NCBI GenBank assembly: GCA_001915995.1
Contig: MNRO01000008.1
Location: 1 to 64,000, forward strand
DNA length: 64,000 nt
Source of the DNA: Clostridium sp. 26_21
GTDB lineage: Bacteria > Bacillota > Clostridia > TANB77 > CAG-508
Direction of reading: 5' to 3'
Part shown: positions 50,305-58,913 of the stretch, piece by piece
How the letters are laid out: each line of letters begins with the position of its first letter
How positions within the stretch are numbered: position 1 is the first letter of the stretch
Notes under the pieces: model-generated
Databases searched by the model: none
Told to the model about the DNA's origin: nothing
What the model saw: only the letters and a program-made list of their open reading frames with translations
Translations under genes and position numbers: made by a program

Positions 50305-51933
50305 ATGATTACAAATTTACATATAAAAAATATAGGAATAATAGATGATTTAGAAATAAATTTAAACAAAGGAATGAATGTATTAACAGGAGAAACAGGA
50401 GCTGGTAAAACATTAATAATAGATTCATTAGGAGTAATTTGTGGTGGACGATTCTCAAAAGAAATGATAAGAAAAGGTGAAAGCCATTCATATGTAGAAA
50501 TATGTATGTATGAGCCACAAGATATAAATTCAGTAGATGGAAACATAATTGTAACAAGAGAGATATATAGTAATGGAAGAAATACTTGTAAAATAAATGG
50601 AAGACTTGTAACAGTATCAGAATTAAAAGACTTTATGAGTAAATATATAGAAATACATGGTCAAAACCAAAATCAACAATTATTTGATAGTTCAACACAT
50701 ATAAAATATCTTGACAATTTTATAGGAGAAGAATTATTAACATTAAAAAGTGAATATAGCTCAAAATTTATAAGATATAATGAAGTAAAAAGAGAACTAA
50801 GAAATAATTATGGAGATGAAAAAGAAAAACAAAGAAAATTAGATTTATTAAAATATCAATTAAATGAAATACAAGAAGCAAAATTAAAAAAAGATGAAGA
50901 AGAAAAATTAGAAGAAAAAAGAAAAATAATGTTAAACTCAGAAAAAATAGCTAAAAACTTATCAGAAGCAAGTCAAGCAGTTGGAGAAAATACAATAGAT
51001 GTAATAAATAGTGCAGTAAGAGCATTAGAAAAAATAGAAGAAATAGATTCAAAATATAGTTCAACAATAGAAAGTTTAAGAAACATATATTATGAAATGC
51101 AAGAAATATCAAGAGATATAGAAACATATTGTGAAGATGTTGACTTTGATGAACAACAAAGAGAAGAAGTTGAAACAAGATTAGATATTATATATGATTT
51201 AAAAAGAAAATATGGAAATAATATTGAAGAAATATTAGAATATGGAAAAGAAGTTGCAGATGAGATAAATAAAATAGAAAATGCAGAAGAAATAAATGCT
51301 AAATTAAGAAAAGAAAAATCTGAATTAGAAACAGAGCTAAATGTAATAGCAATGAAAATAAGTGAAATTAGAAAAAAATATGCAACAGAATTAAATCAAA
51401 GAATTAATAAAGAATTATTAGAATTAGAAATGAAAAATGCAACAATTAATGTAAAAGTTGAATATAAAGCAAATGAATATTTTGAAAATGGTAAAGATTC
51501 TGTTCAAATTTATATTAGAACAAATATTGGCGAAAATGAAAGTGAATTAGTAAAAATTGCATCAGGAGGAGAAATGTCAAGAATAATGCTAGCTATAAAA
51601 AAAGTAATAGCAGAAGCGGATGAAGTACCTGTTATGATATTTGATGAAATTGATACTGGAATAAGTGGAAAAGCTGCTAATGCAGTAGCAGACAAAATGA
51701 AAAGCATTTCAAAAAATCATCAAGTTTTGTGCATATCACATTTGGCTGCAATTGCTGCAAGTGCAAATTATAACTATTTCATAAGTAAAAAAGTAGAAAA
51801 TGAAAGAACAGCTACAAAAGTAAAATTATTAAATGAAGAAGAAGTTTTATGTGAAATTGCAAGAATCTCTTCAGGTGAAGTAAATGAAGTTACATTACAA
51901 TATGCAAATGAGCTAAGAAAAAAAGTATCTTAA
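50305..51933 (+). CDS. recN: DNA repair protein RecN
   Basis: 542 aa SMC-like ATPase that gathers broken DNA ends. Walker A is GETGAGKTLI near residue 30. Two long coiled-coil stretches (about 150-230 and 290-370) flank a central hinge. The C-terminal half has the ABC signature KIASGGEMSRIMLA, Walker B VPVMIFDEIDTGISG and the D-loop. The Shine-Dalgarno TTGGAGGG is strong. Confidence 0.95.
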   Translation: MITNLHIKNIGIIDDLEINLNKGMNVLTGETGAGKTLIIDSLGVICGGRFSKEMIRKGESHSYVEICMYEPQDINSVDGNIIVTREIYSNGRNTCKINGRLVTVSELKDFMSKYIEIHGQNQNQQLFDSSTHIKYLDNFIGEELLTLKSEYSSKFIRYNEVKRELRNNYGDEKEKQRKLDLLKYQLNEIQEAKLKKDEEEKLEEKRKIMLNSEKIAKNLSEASQAVGENTIDVINSAVRALEKIEEIDSKYSSTIESLRNIYYEMQEISRDIETYCEDVDFDEQQREEVETRLDIIYDLKRKYGNNIEEILEYGKEVADEINKIENAEEINAKLRKEKSELETELNVIAMKISEIRKKYATELNQRINKELLELEMKNATINVKVEYKANEYFENGKDSVQIYIRTNIGENESELVKIASGGEMSRIMLAIKKVIAEADEVPVMIFDEIDTGISGKAANAVADKMKSISKNHQVLCISHLAAIAASANYNYFISKKVENERTATKVKLLNEEEVLCEIARISSGEVNEVTLQYANELRKKVS

Positions 51934-51963
51934 AAAGTAAAAAATTATAGTAAAATAAAAAAT

Positions 51964-52003
51964 AAAATGATATAATGCTTAATATAAAATTATATCATTT
52001 TTG
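51964..52003 (+). terminator. Intrinsic terminator after recN
   Basis: A 13-bp stem AAAATGATATAAT / ATTATATCATTTT followed by TT. Confidence 0.8.
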
Positions 52004-52071
52004 GTATATGAAAATATCTATCAGAAATTTGATATATTAAAATGTATTTTTTTATGGAGGAATAAAACAAA

Positions 52072-52599
52072 ATGCCAGAAAGACCAGAAGTAATAAAAAT
52101 GAGAGAAAATGCGCATGATAGGCAATACGTATTAGAAAATGTATCAAAAGAAGGTGGACTATTAGATTATGCAGGAGAAGAAATGAAAGATGATAGAGAA
52201 ATTGCTTTAGCAGCAGTACATAATAATCCAGAGGCATTAGAATATGTTAGTGATAGATTAAAAGCAGATAGAGAAATAGTATATGACTCAGTAAGTGAAG
52301 TTGGGTGGACATATTGCTATGCAAAAGAAAATTTATTAAATGATAAAGAATTATTAATGGCTGGATTGAAAAAAACAGGACAAATTTTGTATTTTGCATC
52401 ACCAGAAATGAGAGATGATAAAGAAGTAGTAATGTTAGCTGCAACAAATAAACCAATTATAATAAAGTTCGCAAGTGGAAGGCTGAGAGAAGATAAAGAA
52501 ATAGGATTATCAGCAATGAAATCTAATAAAAATTGTTATGAATTTTTAGGACCAAGCTTAAAACAAGATGAAGATATATTAGCAATAAAAAATGGATAA
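52072..52599 (+). CDS. DUF4116-type repeat protein
   Basis: 175 aa, soluble, helical. A unit of about 25 residues recurs: ALEYVSDRLKADREIV, CYAKENLLNDKELLMA, ILYFASPEMRDDKEVVMLA, IIIKFASGRLREDKEIGLSA, a pattern described in DUF4116 proteins. Function unknown; such repeats are also used as protein-contact modules. The ATG follows ATGGAGGAATAAAACAA. It stands alone between recN and rpsO. Confidence 0.78.
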   Translation: MPERPEVIKMRENAHDRQYVLENVSKEGGLLDYAGEEMKDDREIALAAVHNNPEALEYVSDRLKADREIVYDSVSEVGWTYCYAKENLLNDKELLMAGLKKTGQILYFASPEMRDDKEVVMLAATNKPIIIKFASGRLREDKEIGLSAMKSNKNCYEFLGPSLKQDEDILAIKNG

Positions 52600-52630
52600 A
52601 AATATATTTAACCTAAATTAGTGAAATTGC

Positions 52631-52659
52631 TTGATTTTTTTGGTAAAATATAGTACAAT
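52631..52659 (+). promoter_or_regulatory. Promoter of rpsO
   Basis: TTGATT and TACAAT with a 17-bp spacer. Confidence 0.75.
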
Positions 52660-52665
52660 AGTTAT

Positions 52666-52745
52666 GTTGAAAAAATATTCCTTTAACTTAGCCTAATAAA
52701 AGACACCTATTATTAGAGCTCGGTATAAGGAGAAAAAAGAAATAG
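52666..52745 (+). ncRNA. Probable S15-binding leader of rpsO
   Basis: A 7-bp hairpin CTAATAA / TTATTAG is enclosed by a possible CCTT / AAGG pairing that ends next to the Shine-Dalgarno region. S15 autoregulation through a leader is known in other bacteria; this structure was not matched to a specific Rfam model. Confidence 0.4.
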
Positions 52746-52759
52746 GAGGTGTTAATAAC

Positions 52760-53023
52760 ATGACAGTAGAAAGAAAACAAGAAATCATTAATCAATATAG
52801 AAGAGATGAAAAAGATACAGGATCATCTGAAGTTCAAATCGCTCTTTTAACAGAAAGAATTAATGAATTAACAGAGCATTTAAAAGTTCATAAAAAAGAC
52901 AATCATTCAAGAAGAGGAATGCTTAAAATGGTTGGTAAAAGAAGAAATTTATTAAACTACTTAGCAAAGAAAGATGAAGAATCATATAAAGCACTAGTTG
53001 AAAAATTAGGACTAAGAAAATAG
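52760..53023 (+). CDS. rpsO: 30S ribosomal protein S15
   Basis: 87 aa. MTVERKQEIINQYRRDEKDT, GSSEVQIALLTERI and HSRRGMLKMVGKRRNLLNYL are diagnostic. S15 binds the central 16S rRNA domain early in assembly. The Shine-Dalgarno is ATAGGAGGTG. As in many bacteria it is followed by pnp. Confidence 0.97.
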   Translation: MTVERKQEIINQYRRDEKDTGSSEVQIALLTERINELTEHLKVHKKDNHSRRGMLKMVGKRRNLLNYLAKKDEESYKALVEKLGLRK

Positions 53024-53035
53024 TTTAAGATTTGT

Positions 53036-53075
53036 AAAAGGACGTGTGCGATAAAAGCCTACGTCCTTTTGTTTT
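53036..53075 (+). terminator. Intrinsic terminator after rpsO
   Basis: AAAAGGACGT / ACGTCCTTTT with a 15-nt loop, then GTTTT. Confidence 0.8.
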
Positions 53076-53112
53076 ATATAATAGGAAAGTTATACTTTCC
53101 TATTATATAAAA
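53072..53112. repeat. Perfect 41-bp palindrome between rpsO and pnp
   Basis: Two 19-nt arms (left TTTTATATAATAGGAAAGT) are exact reverse complements around a 3-nt centre TAT. It follows the rpsO terminator and has no T-run of its own, only AAAATGC. Confidence 0.85.
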
Positions 53113-53121
53113 TGCTACAAT

Positions 53122-53176
53122 CGCTAGCCCTTTGAGATTTCATCGCTTCGTTCAGAAACTCAAATCGGGCGAGAAC
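53122..53176. ncRNA. GC-richer stem-loop between rpsO and pnp
   Basis: GCCC-TTTGAG-A-TTTC (53127-53141) can pair with GAAA-CTCAAA-TC-GGGC (53155-53170), leaving small bulges and a 13-nt loop. The base composition is higher in G+C than the surroundings. No reading frame and no known RNA recognised. Confidence 0.5.
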
Positions 53177-53216
53177 AAATCAAAGAAAAATTGAAAAATT
53201 TTCTTATTTGTTCTTA

Positions 53217-53317
53217 AAGTAAGTCAAATGTATTTGGAAAAGTAGCTTGTATAATGTGCTTTAAACAAATAAAACATATTATAGAGGTTACAATCTAATT
53301 ACAAGTTTGACTTACTT
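53217..53317 (+). ncRNA. Long-range stem in the pnp leader
   Basis: AAGTAAGTCAAA (53217-53228) and TTTGACTTACTT (53306-53317) form a perfect 12-bp stem around 77 nt. Inside, CTTGTA/TACAAG and TAATGTG/CATATTA pair further. In E. coli pnp mRNA is controlled through a long leader duplex cut by RNase III; a similar role here is inference. Confidence 0.6.
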
Positions 53318-53342
53318 AAATAGGTGTAAAGAATAAAAGAAA

Positions 53343-53387
53343 GGAGTTTATGGATTATATAAATAAACCATAAAAGAGAAAAAGTAT
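53343..53387 (+). promoter_or_regulatory. Shine-Dalgarno, stem-loop and spacer before pnp
   Basis: GGAG (53343-53346, within AAAGGAG) is 41 nt from ATG 53388. The hairpin TTTATGG / CCATAAA with an inner TTAT/ATAA fills 53347-53374. Removing its 28 nt leaves 13 nt. Confidence 0.68.
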
Positions 53388-55571
53388 ATGTTTAAAAGTT
53401 ATGAAACAGAATTAGCAGGTAGAAAACTTGTAATAGAAACAGGAAAATTAGCAGGATTAGCAAATGGAAATGTTGTAGTAAAATATGGAGATACAGTTGT
53501 AATGGTAAATGTTACAGCATCAAAAGAACCAAAAGAAGGAATAGACTTTTTTCCATTATCAGTAGATTTTGAAGAAAAAATGTATTCAGTTGGAAAAATA
53601 CCAGGATCTTATACAAAAAGAGAAGGAAAACCAAGTGATAAAGCAATATTAGTATCAAGAGCTATAGATAGACCTTTAAGACCATTATTCCCAAAAGATT
53701 TCAGAAATGATGTAGTAGTTGTTGCAACAGTATTATGTGTTGAACAAGATAATTCACCAGAAGTAGCAGCAATGATTGGTGCATCTGCAGCATTATCAAT
53801 ATCTGATATACCATTTGGAGGACCAACAGCAGCAGTAAATGTAGGATTAGTAAATGGAGAAATAGTAATAAATCCAACAGAAGCACAAAGAAAAATAAGT
53901 GACTTAAATTTAACAGTTGCAGGAACAGCTGAAAAAGTAGCAATGATTGAAGCAGGAGCAAATGAAGTTCCAGATGATGTAATGTTAGAAGCAATTAAAA
54001 AAGGACATGAAGAAATTAAAAAAGTATGTCAATTTATTCAAAAAATGAAAGACGAAATAGGAAAGCCAAAATTTGCATACAAATCATTTGCAGTAGATCA
54101 TGATTTATATGAAGAATTAGAAAAAGATTATACAGAAAAAATGAAAACAGCTGTACAAGAAATAGACAAAGACACAAGAGACAATAATGTTGCAGCGTTA
54201 ACAGAAGAAATTGAAAAAGCTCTTGCTGAAAAATTAGGAGAAGAAGAATTCGATAAAAGAAAGCAAGAAATTGGTGAAGCAGTTTATAAATTAGAGAAAA
54301 AATGTGTAAGAGATATGATATTCTATGAACATAAAAGAGTTGATGGAAGAGCAATTGATGAAATAAGACCATTATCATGTGAAGTAGGATTATTACCACG
54401 TACACATGGAAGTGCATTATTTACAAGAGGACAAACTCAAGTAATGTCAATAGTAACACTTGGAATGAAGAGTGAAGAACAAGAATTAGATGGAATAGAT
54501 ACAGAAACATCAAAAAGATATATGCATCAATATAACTTCCCTGGATATAGTGTTGGTGAAGCAAAAACATCAAGAGGACCTGGAAGAAGAGAAATTGGAC
54601 ATGGTGCATTAGCAGAAAAAGCATTAGTTCCAGTATTACCACCAGTAGAAGAATTCCCATATGCAATAAGAGTTGTATCAGAAGTATTATCTTCAAATGG
54701 TTCAACATCACAAGCAAGTATATGTGGAAGTACATTAGCATTAATGGATGCAGGTGTTCCAATTAAGAGACCAGTTGCAGGTATCTCAACAGGACTTGTA
54801 ACAAATCCAGAAAATCCAGATGATTATGTAATGTTAACAGACATTCAAGGATTAGAAGACTTTTTCGGAGATATGGACTTCAAAGTTGGCGGAACAGAAA
54901 AAGGTATTACAGCAATACAAGTAGATATTAAAGTAGATGGATTATCATATAAGATAATAGAAGAAGCATTTGCAAGAACAAAAAAAGCAAGACAATATAT
55001 ATTAGATGATATAATGAAACCAGTTATTTCAGAACCAAGAGAAGAAATATCAAAATATGCACCACATATAATTACAACACAAATTAAAGTTGAAAAAATT
55101 AAAGATGTAATTGGAAAAGGTGGAGAAACAATTAATAAAATAATTGATGAAACAGGTGTAAAAATAGATATTGAAGAAGATGGACAAGTATTCATATATT
55201 CAACAGATGCTGAAATGGGAGAAAAAGCATTAGATATAATAGAAAATATAGCAAGAGTAGTTGAAGTTGGACAAATATATTATGGAACAGTAACAAGAAC
55301 AACATCATTTGGAGCATTTGTAGATATTGGTGGAGGAAAAGAAGGATTAGTTCATATATCAAAAATAGCTAAAGAACATATTAAAAATGTTACAGACTAT
55401 GTAAATGTTGGAGATAAAGTTCCAGTAAAAGTTATTGAAATAGATGACCAAGGTAGAATTAATTTAACAATGAAAGATTTAGTTGAAAATAATTCAGAAG
55501 AAAATAAAGATGAAAATTCTTCAGAGGAAAACACAGAAGCACTTTCAAGTGAAGAGAAAATAGAAGAATAA
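53388..55571 (+). CDS. pnp: Polyribonucleotide nucleotidyltransferase (PNPase)
   Basis: 727 aa. It degrades RNA 3'-5' by phosphorolysis. Two RNase PH-like domains (about 1-215 and 300-540) are joined by a helical linker; the second carries FTRGQTQVMSIVTLG and the catalytic GDMDFKVGGTEKGI. KH (about 550-610, IGKGGETINKIIDETG) and S1 (about 620-690, GTVTRTTSFGAFVDIGGGKEGLVHIS, partial) RNA-binding domains follow, then an acidic Glu/Ser tail. The leader is highly structured, as expected for an autoregulated gene. Confidence 0.97.
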   Translation: MFKSYETELAGRKLVIETGKLAGLANGNVVVKYGDTVVMVNVTASKEPKEGIDFFPLSVDFEEKMYSVGKIPGSYTKREGKPSDKAILVSRAIDRPLRPLFPKDFRNDVVVVATVLCVEQDNSPEVAAMIGASAALSISDIPFGGPTAAVNVGLVNGEIVINPTEAQRKISDLNLTVAGTAEKVAMIEAGANEVPDDVMLEAIKKGHEEIKKVCQFIQKMKDEIGKPKFAYKSFAVDHDLYEELEKDYTEKMKTAVQEIDKDTRDNNVAALTEEIEKALAEKLGEEEFDKRKQEIGEAVYKLEKKCVRDMIFYEHKRVDGRAIDEIRPLSCEVGLLPRTHGSALFTRGQTQVMSIVTLGMKSEEQELDGIDTETSKRYMHQYNFPGYSVGEAKTSRGPGRREIGHGALAEKALVPVLPPVEEFPYAIRVVSEVLSSNGSTSQASICGSTLALMDAGVPIKRPVAGISTGLVTNPENPDDYVMLTDIQGLEDFFGDMDFKVGGTEKGITAIQVDIKVDGLSYKIIEEAFARTKKARQYILDDIMKPVISEPREEISKYAPHIITTQIKVEKIKDVIGKGGETINKIIDETGVKIDIEEDGQVFIYSTDAEMGEKALDIIENIARVVEVGQIYYGTVTRTTSFGAFVDIGGGKEGLVHISKIAKEHIKNVTDYVNVGDKVPVKVIEIDDQGRINLTMKDLVENNSEENKDENSSEENTEALSSEEKIEE

Positions 55572-55580
55572 TATAATAAA

Positions 55581-55619
55581 AAGATTCTTAGTAGTAGATT
55601 TGTACTATATAAGAATCTT
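55581..55619. terminator. Bidirectional terminator between pnp and dapA
   Basis: AAGATTCTTA / TAAGAATCTT with an inner TAGTA / TACTA stem; A-run on one side and CTTTTCT on the other. Confidence 0.85.
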
Positions 55620-55624
55620 CTTTT

Positions 55625-56494
55625 CTATTTTATAAGTGCTTTTAATTTATTTCTTAAATTATCAGAACATTTTATAAGAGGTAAACGTGGTTCTCCAAAA
55701 TTAAAGCCTAATAAATTTAATGCTTCTTTGACTGGAATAGGATTTGTTTCTTCAAATAAGGCATTAATTATAGGTAAAGCTTTTAATTGATATTTTAAAG
55801 AATTTGCAAGATCTCCATCAAAAAAGGAATTTGTAATATCAAGAGTAAGAGAAGGATTTATATTTGAAAGAACAGATATAACTCCTTGACCACCTAATGA
55901 TAAAATAGGCAAAATTTGATCATCATTTCCAGAATATATTAGTAGATTATCACCACATAAACTAGCTATTCTAGTAATTTGACTTATATTACCACTAGCC
56001 TCTTTAATCCCAACGATATTTTCGATTTTTGATAATTCTAAACAAGTTTCAGGAGAAATATTCATTCCTGTACGACTTGGAACATTATATAAAATAATAG
56101 GAATAGAAACAGAATTACTAATTGATTTATAATGTTCAATTAAACCATTTTGAGTAGTTTTATTATAATAAGGAGTAACAACAAGTAATCCATTTGCTCC
56201 AAGTTTTTCAGCTATTTTAGACATTTCAATTGCTGATAAAGTATTATTTGAACCAGTACCAACAATTATAGGAACTCTTTTATTAGTAACAGAAATTGCA
56301 CATTTTATTAAATCAATTTTCTCATTTTGAGACATTGTTGAAGCTTCTCCAGTAGTACCACATACAACTAAAGCATTTATTCCAGAGTTTATTTGTAACT
56401 CGATAAATTCTTCAAATACTTTAAAATTGATTTTTTCATCTATAAAAGGAGTTGCAAGAGCAGTTGCTACACCTGTAAATAATTTATTTTTCAT
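55625..56494 (-). CDS. dapA: 4-hydroxy-tetrahydrodipicolinate synthase
   Basis: 289 aa. It condenses aspartate semialdehyde with pyruvate, the first step to diaminopimelate, lysine and, in spore formers, dipicolinate. VCGTTGEASTMS, YNVPSRTG and the Schiff-base Lys in GIKEASGN are present. Its start overlaps the asd stop by 11 nt, with GGAGG inside asd, so the two are coupled. The gene supplies the substrate pathway for DpaA at 30.9 kb. Confidence 0.96.
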   Translation of the reverse strand: MKNKLFTGVATALATPFIDEKINFKVFEEFIELQINSGINALVVCGTTGEASTMSQNEKIDLIKCAISVTNKRVPIIVGTGSNNTLSAIEMSKIAEKLGANGLLVVTPYYNKTTQNGLIEHYKSISNSVSIPIILYNVPSRTGMNISPETCLELSKIENIVGIKEASGNISQITRIASLCGDNLLIYSGNDDQILPILSLGGQGVISVLSNINPSLTLDITNSFFDGDLANSLKYQLKALPIINALFEETNPIPVKEALNLLGFNFGEPRLPLIKCSDNLRNKLKALIK

Positions 56495-57497
56495 AAGTTT
56501 CCTCCATCTTTAAAAGTTTTTCAACAATTTGAATAGCATTACTAGCAGCACCTTTTCTTAAATTATCAGCAACAACCCATAAATTAAGAGAATTTTGCTT
56601 GCTAAAATCTCTTCTAATTCTTCCAACTAATACATCATCATGACCATTAGCTATTGAATTTATAGGATATGAATCATTTTTATCATCATTTAAAACAAGA
56701 ATCCCAGGTGAAGTTTTTAAAGTTGTAATAACATCAGAAATTTCAAAGCTTTTTTCAAATTCAACATTTATACTTTCTCCATGACAATTTGAAACTGGAA
56801 CACGCACGCAAGTAGATGTTATAGGTAAATAAGGATGACCTAAAATTTTTCTTGTTTCATTAATCATTTTCATTTCTTCTTTTGTATAACCATTTACAAG
56901 AAATACATCTATTTTGGGTAAACAATTATCAAAAATAGGGTGAGAAAATTTTAATAATGGTGAATATGTTTTTGCACGACCATTTTCTAAATCTTGTAAT
57001 CCAAGTTTCCCAGCACCAGAAACAGCCTGATATGTAGAATAAACGATTCTTTTTATCTTATATTTATCATCTAATGGCTTTAAAGCAACAACAGCTTGAA
57101 TTGTAGAACAATTAGGATTTGCTATAATATTTTTATGATTTATAATATCATTAAAATTTACTTCTGGAACAATTAAAGGGACATCATCATCCATTCTAAA
57201 AGCACTACTATTATCAATTACAACACAACCCTTTGAGGCTGCAATATGGGCAAAATGTCTTGAAGTTTCTGCACCAGCAGAAAAGATTGCAAAATCGAAA
57301 TGTTCATCAAAAGAGAAATCTTTTAATTCATGAACAAGATATCTTGTATTCATAAACTTTAATTCTGTACCAGCAGATTTTTTGGAAGAAAAAAGAGTAT
57401 ATTCTAAATTTTGAATATTTTTTTCTTCTAATATTTTTAATGCAGTTCTTCCAACTAACCCTGTTGCACCAACAATTGCTAATTTATATTTTTTCAT
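56484..57497 (-). CDS. asd: Aspartate-semialdehyde dehydrogenase
   Basis: 337 aa. It reduces aspartyl phosphate to aspartate semialdehyde with NADPH. The Rossmann motif is AIVGATGLVGRTAL, the catalytic Cys lies in NPNCSTIQ, and TCVRVPVSNCHGES holds the catalytic His. The start follows GAAAGGATTTTATTTT on the minus strand. It is the upstream gene of asd-dapA; lysC is not present. No lysine riboswitch was seen in front of it. Confidence 0.95.
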   Translation of the reverse strand: MKKYKLAIVGATGLVGRTALKILEEKNIQNLEYTLFSSKKSAGTELKFMNTRYLVHELKDFSFDEHFDFAIFSAGAETSRHFAHIAASKGCVVIDNSSAFRMDDDVPLIVPEVNFNDIINHKNIIANPNCSTIQAVVALKPLDDKYKIKRIVYSTYQAVSGAGKLGLQDLENGRAKTYSPLLKFSHPIFDNCLPKIDVFLVNGYTKEEMKMINETRKILGHPYLPITSTCVRVPVSNCHGESINVEFEKSFEISDVITTLKTSPGILVLNDDKNDSYPINSIANGHDDVLVGRIRRDFSKQNSLNLWVVADNLRKGAASNAIQIVEKLLKMEETYEK

Positions 57498-57567
57498 AAA
57501 ATAAAATCCTTTCTAAGTTATAAGAAAATATATTCAATAACAATAAAAAAATTACTTAAAAACTAAT

Positions 57568-57596
57568 TTGACAAATTATATTTTAGATGTTATATA
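57568..57596 (+). promoter_or_regulatory. Promoter of the small gene at 57652
   Basis: TTGACA and TATATA with a 17-bp spacer. Confidence 0.65.
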
Positions 57597-57651
57597 TAAT
57601 ATATTAATTTTTGGAATAGTAACATTGTTTAATATGAATGGAGGTTTTTGT

Positions 57652-57819
57652 ATGCAATTGAAAATTCCTGACTATGAAAGAGTATTTAGGAGAGACCCAG
57701 AATATAAGGAATACCCAGGAATGGATCCAAAAGTTGTAGAAGCTTTAAAAAAAGACCATGTACTAACTTTATATGTTCCAGATACAGCCCGTTGGTTTGT
57801 AAGTGAGCAAAAAGAGTAA
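57652..57819 (+). CDS. Small hypothetical protein
   Basis: 55 aa from ATG 57652, which follows ATGGAGGTTTTTGT; the longer frame from 57568 begins in the promoter. Sequence MQLKIPDYERVFRRDPEYKE then YPGMDPKVVEALKKDHVLTLYVPD, soluble, rich in Asp/Tyr/Pro, no cysteine. I do not recognise the family. It has its own promoter and terminator, so expression as a single small protein is likely. Confidence 0.7.
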   Translation: MQLKIPDYERVFRRDPEYKEYPGMDPKVVEALKKDHVLTLYVPDTARWFVSEQKE

Positions 57820-57841
57820 AGAAAAATAAACGATGTTAAAT

Positions 57842-57912
57842 TTGAGGAAATATTTCCTCAAAAAAGAGCGTAAATATATGCCCGAATTCGAGTAATATTT
57901 GCGTTCTTTTTT
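57842..57912 (+). terminator. Two tandem hairpins, the second a terminator
   Basis: TTGAGGAAA-TA-TTTCCTCAA (57842-57861) is a compact palindrome followed by A-run. GAGCGTAAATAT / ATATTTGCGTTC (57866-57912, two G-U pairs) has a CGAATTCG core and six T after it. Confidence 0.75.
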
Positions 57913-57937
57913 ATATAATTTAACTTAATCAATTGCC

Positions 57938-57966
57938 TTGACGAACAAGCCAGAAAATGGTAAAAT
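57938..57966 (+). promoter_or_regulatory. Promoter of ymdB
   Basis: TTGACG and TAAAAT with a 17-bp spacer. Confidence 0.78.
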
Positions 57967-58011
57967 AAAACACGAAGTAAAAAAATAAAACTTTTAGAAA
58001 GAAGGTTAAAT

Positions 58012-58785
58012 ATGAGAATATTAGCAGTAGGTGATATAGTTGGAGAATCAGGAGTTCGAAAACTAAAAGAAGAATTACCAAGAATAAAAAGAGAAGAAAA
58101 TATAGATTTTGTAATAACAAACGGAGAAAATTCAGCAGGTGGAATGGGAATAAATGAAAGAAACTTTAATGATATGTTAAGTGCTGGAACAAATGTAGTA
58201 ACAATGGGAAATCATACATGGGGAAAGAAAGACATATTTAAATTTATAGATCATCCACAATTATTAAGACCAGCAAATTACCCAAAAGGAGTTGTAGGAA
58301 AAGGTCTTGGAATTTATGAATGCAATGGAAAGAAAATAGCTGTAATGAATTTTATGGGAAGAGTTGATATAAATATATTAACAGAAAATCCATTTATTAT
58401 GGCAAAAGATATGGTAGAAGAAATAAAAGAACAAGTAGATATAATAATAATAGACTTTCATGCAGAAGCAACAGCAGAGAAAATTGCTATGGCAAGATAT
58501 TTAGATGGAAAAATAACCGCAATATTTGGTACACATACACATGTACAAACAGCAGATGAACAAATCTTACCAAATGGAACAGGTTATATAACAGATATAG
58601 GAATGACAGGACCAAAGAATTCTGTAATTGGAATGGATGCCCAAGCATCAATAAAAAGATTTGAAACAACACTTCCAGAAAAATATAAATTAGCTGAAGG
58701 AGAATGTATACTAAATGCAGTAATATTTAACATAGATGATACAACATCAAAAGTAACAGATATAAAGAGGATATATATTAGATAA
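58012..58785 (+). CDS. ymdB: YmdB-family metallophosphoesterase
   Basis: 257 aa. Metal-binding motifs are VGDIVGESG, NGENSAGG, TMGNHTWGKK, FHAEATAEK and FGTHTHVQTAD. The B. subtilis homologue hydrolyses 2',3'-cyclic nucleotides and influences biofilm, motility and nanotubes. In B. subtilis ymdB and spoVS are adjacent, and this order is kept here. The Shine-Dalgarno is AGAAGG. Confidence 0.93.
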   Translation: MRILAVGDIVGESGVRKLKEELPRIKREENIDFVITNGENSAGGMGINERNFNDMLSAGTNVVTMGNHTWGKKDIFKFIDHPQLLRPANYPKGVVGKGLGIYECNGKKIAVMNFMGRVDINILTENPFIMAKDMVEEIKEQVDIIIIDFHAEATAEKIAMARYLDGKITAIFGTHTHVQTADEQILPNGTGYITDIGMTGPKNSVIGMDAQASIKRFETTLPEKYKLAEGECILNAVIFNIDDTTSKVTDIKRIYIR

Positions 58786-58833
58786 ATCTGTCGAAACTTG
58801 TAATAAAGATTTCTAAAAATTTCCAAAAACTAC

Positions 58834-58862
58834 TAGACATGACCTCCTAAATAATGTAAAAT
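58834..58862 (+). promoter_or_regulatory. Promoter of spoVS
   Basis: TAGACA and TAAAAT with a 17-bp spacer. No clear sigma-H promoter was seen. Confidence 0.5.
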
Positions 58863-58913
58863 ACAAAATGTAAAAGTTGCAACAAAAAAATAATTATAGG
58901 AGGCAAAAGAGAA

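Noticed and set aside
53072..53112. Insertion-sequence or attachment-site end
   Set aside because: No transposase or integrase gene and no second copy in the window.
57840..57915. Riboswitch between the 55-aa gene and ymdB
   Set aside because: The two hairpins are plain stems ending in a T-run and no aptamer consensus is seen.
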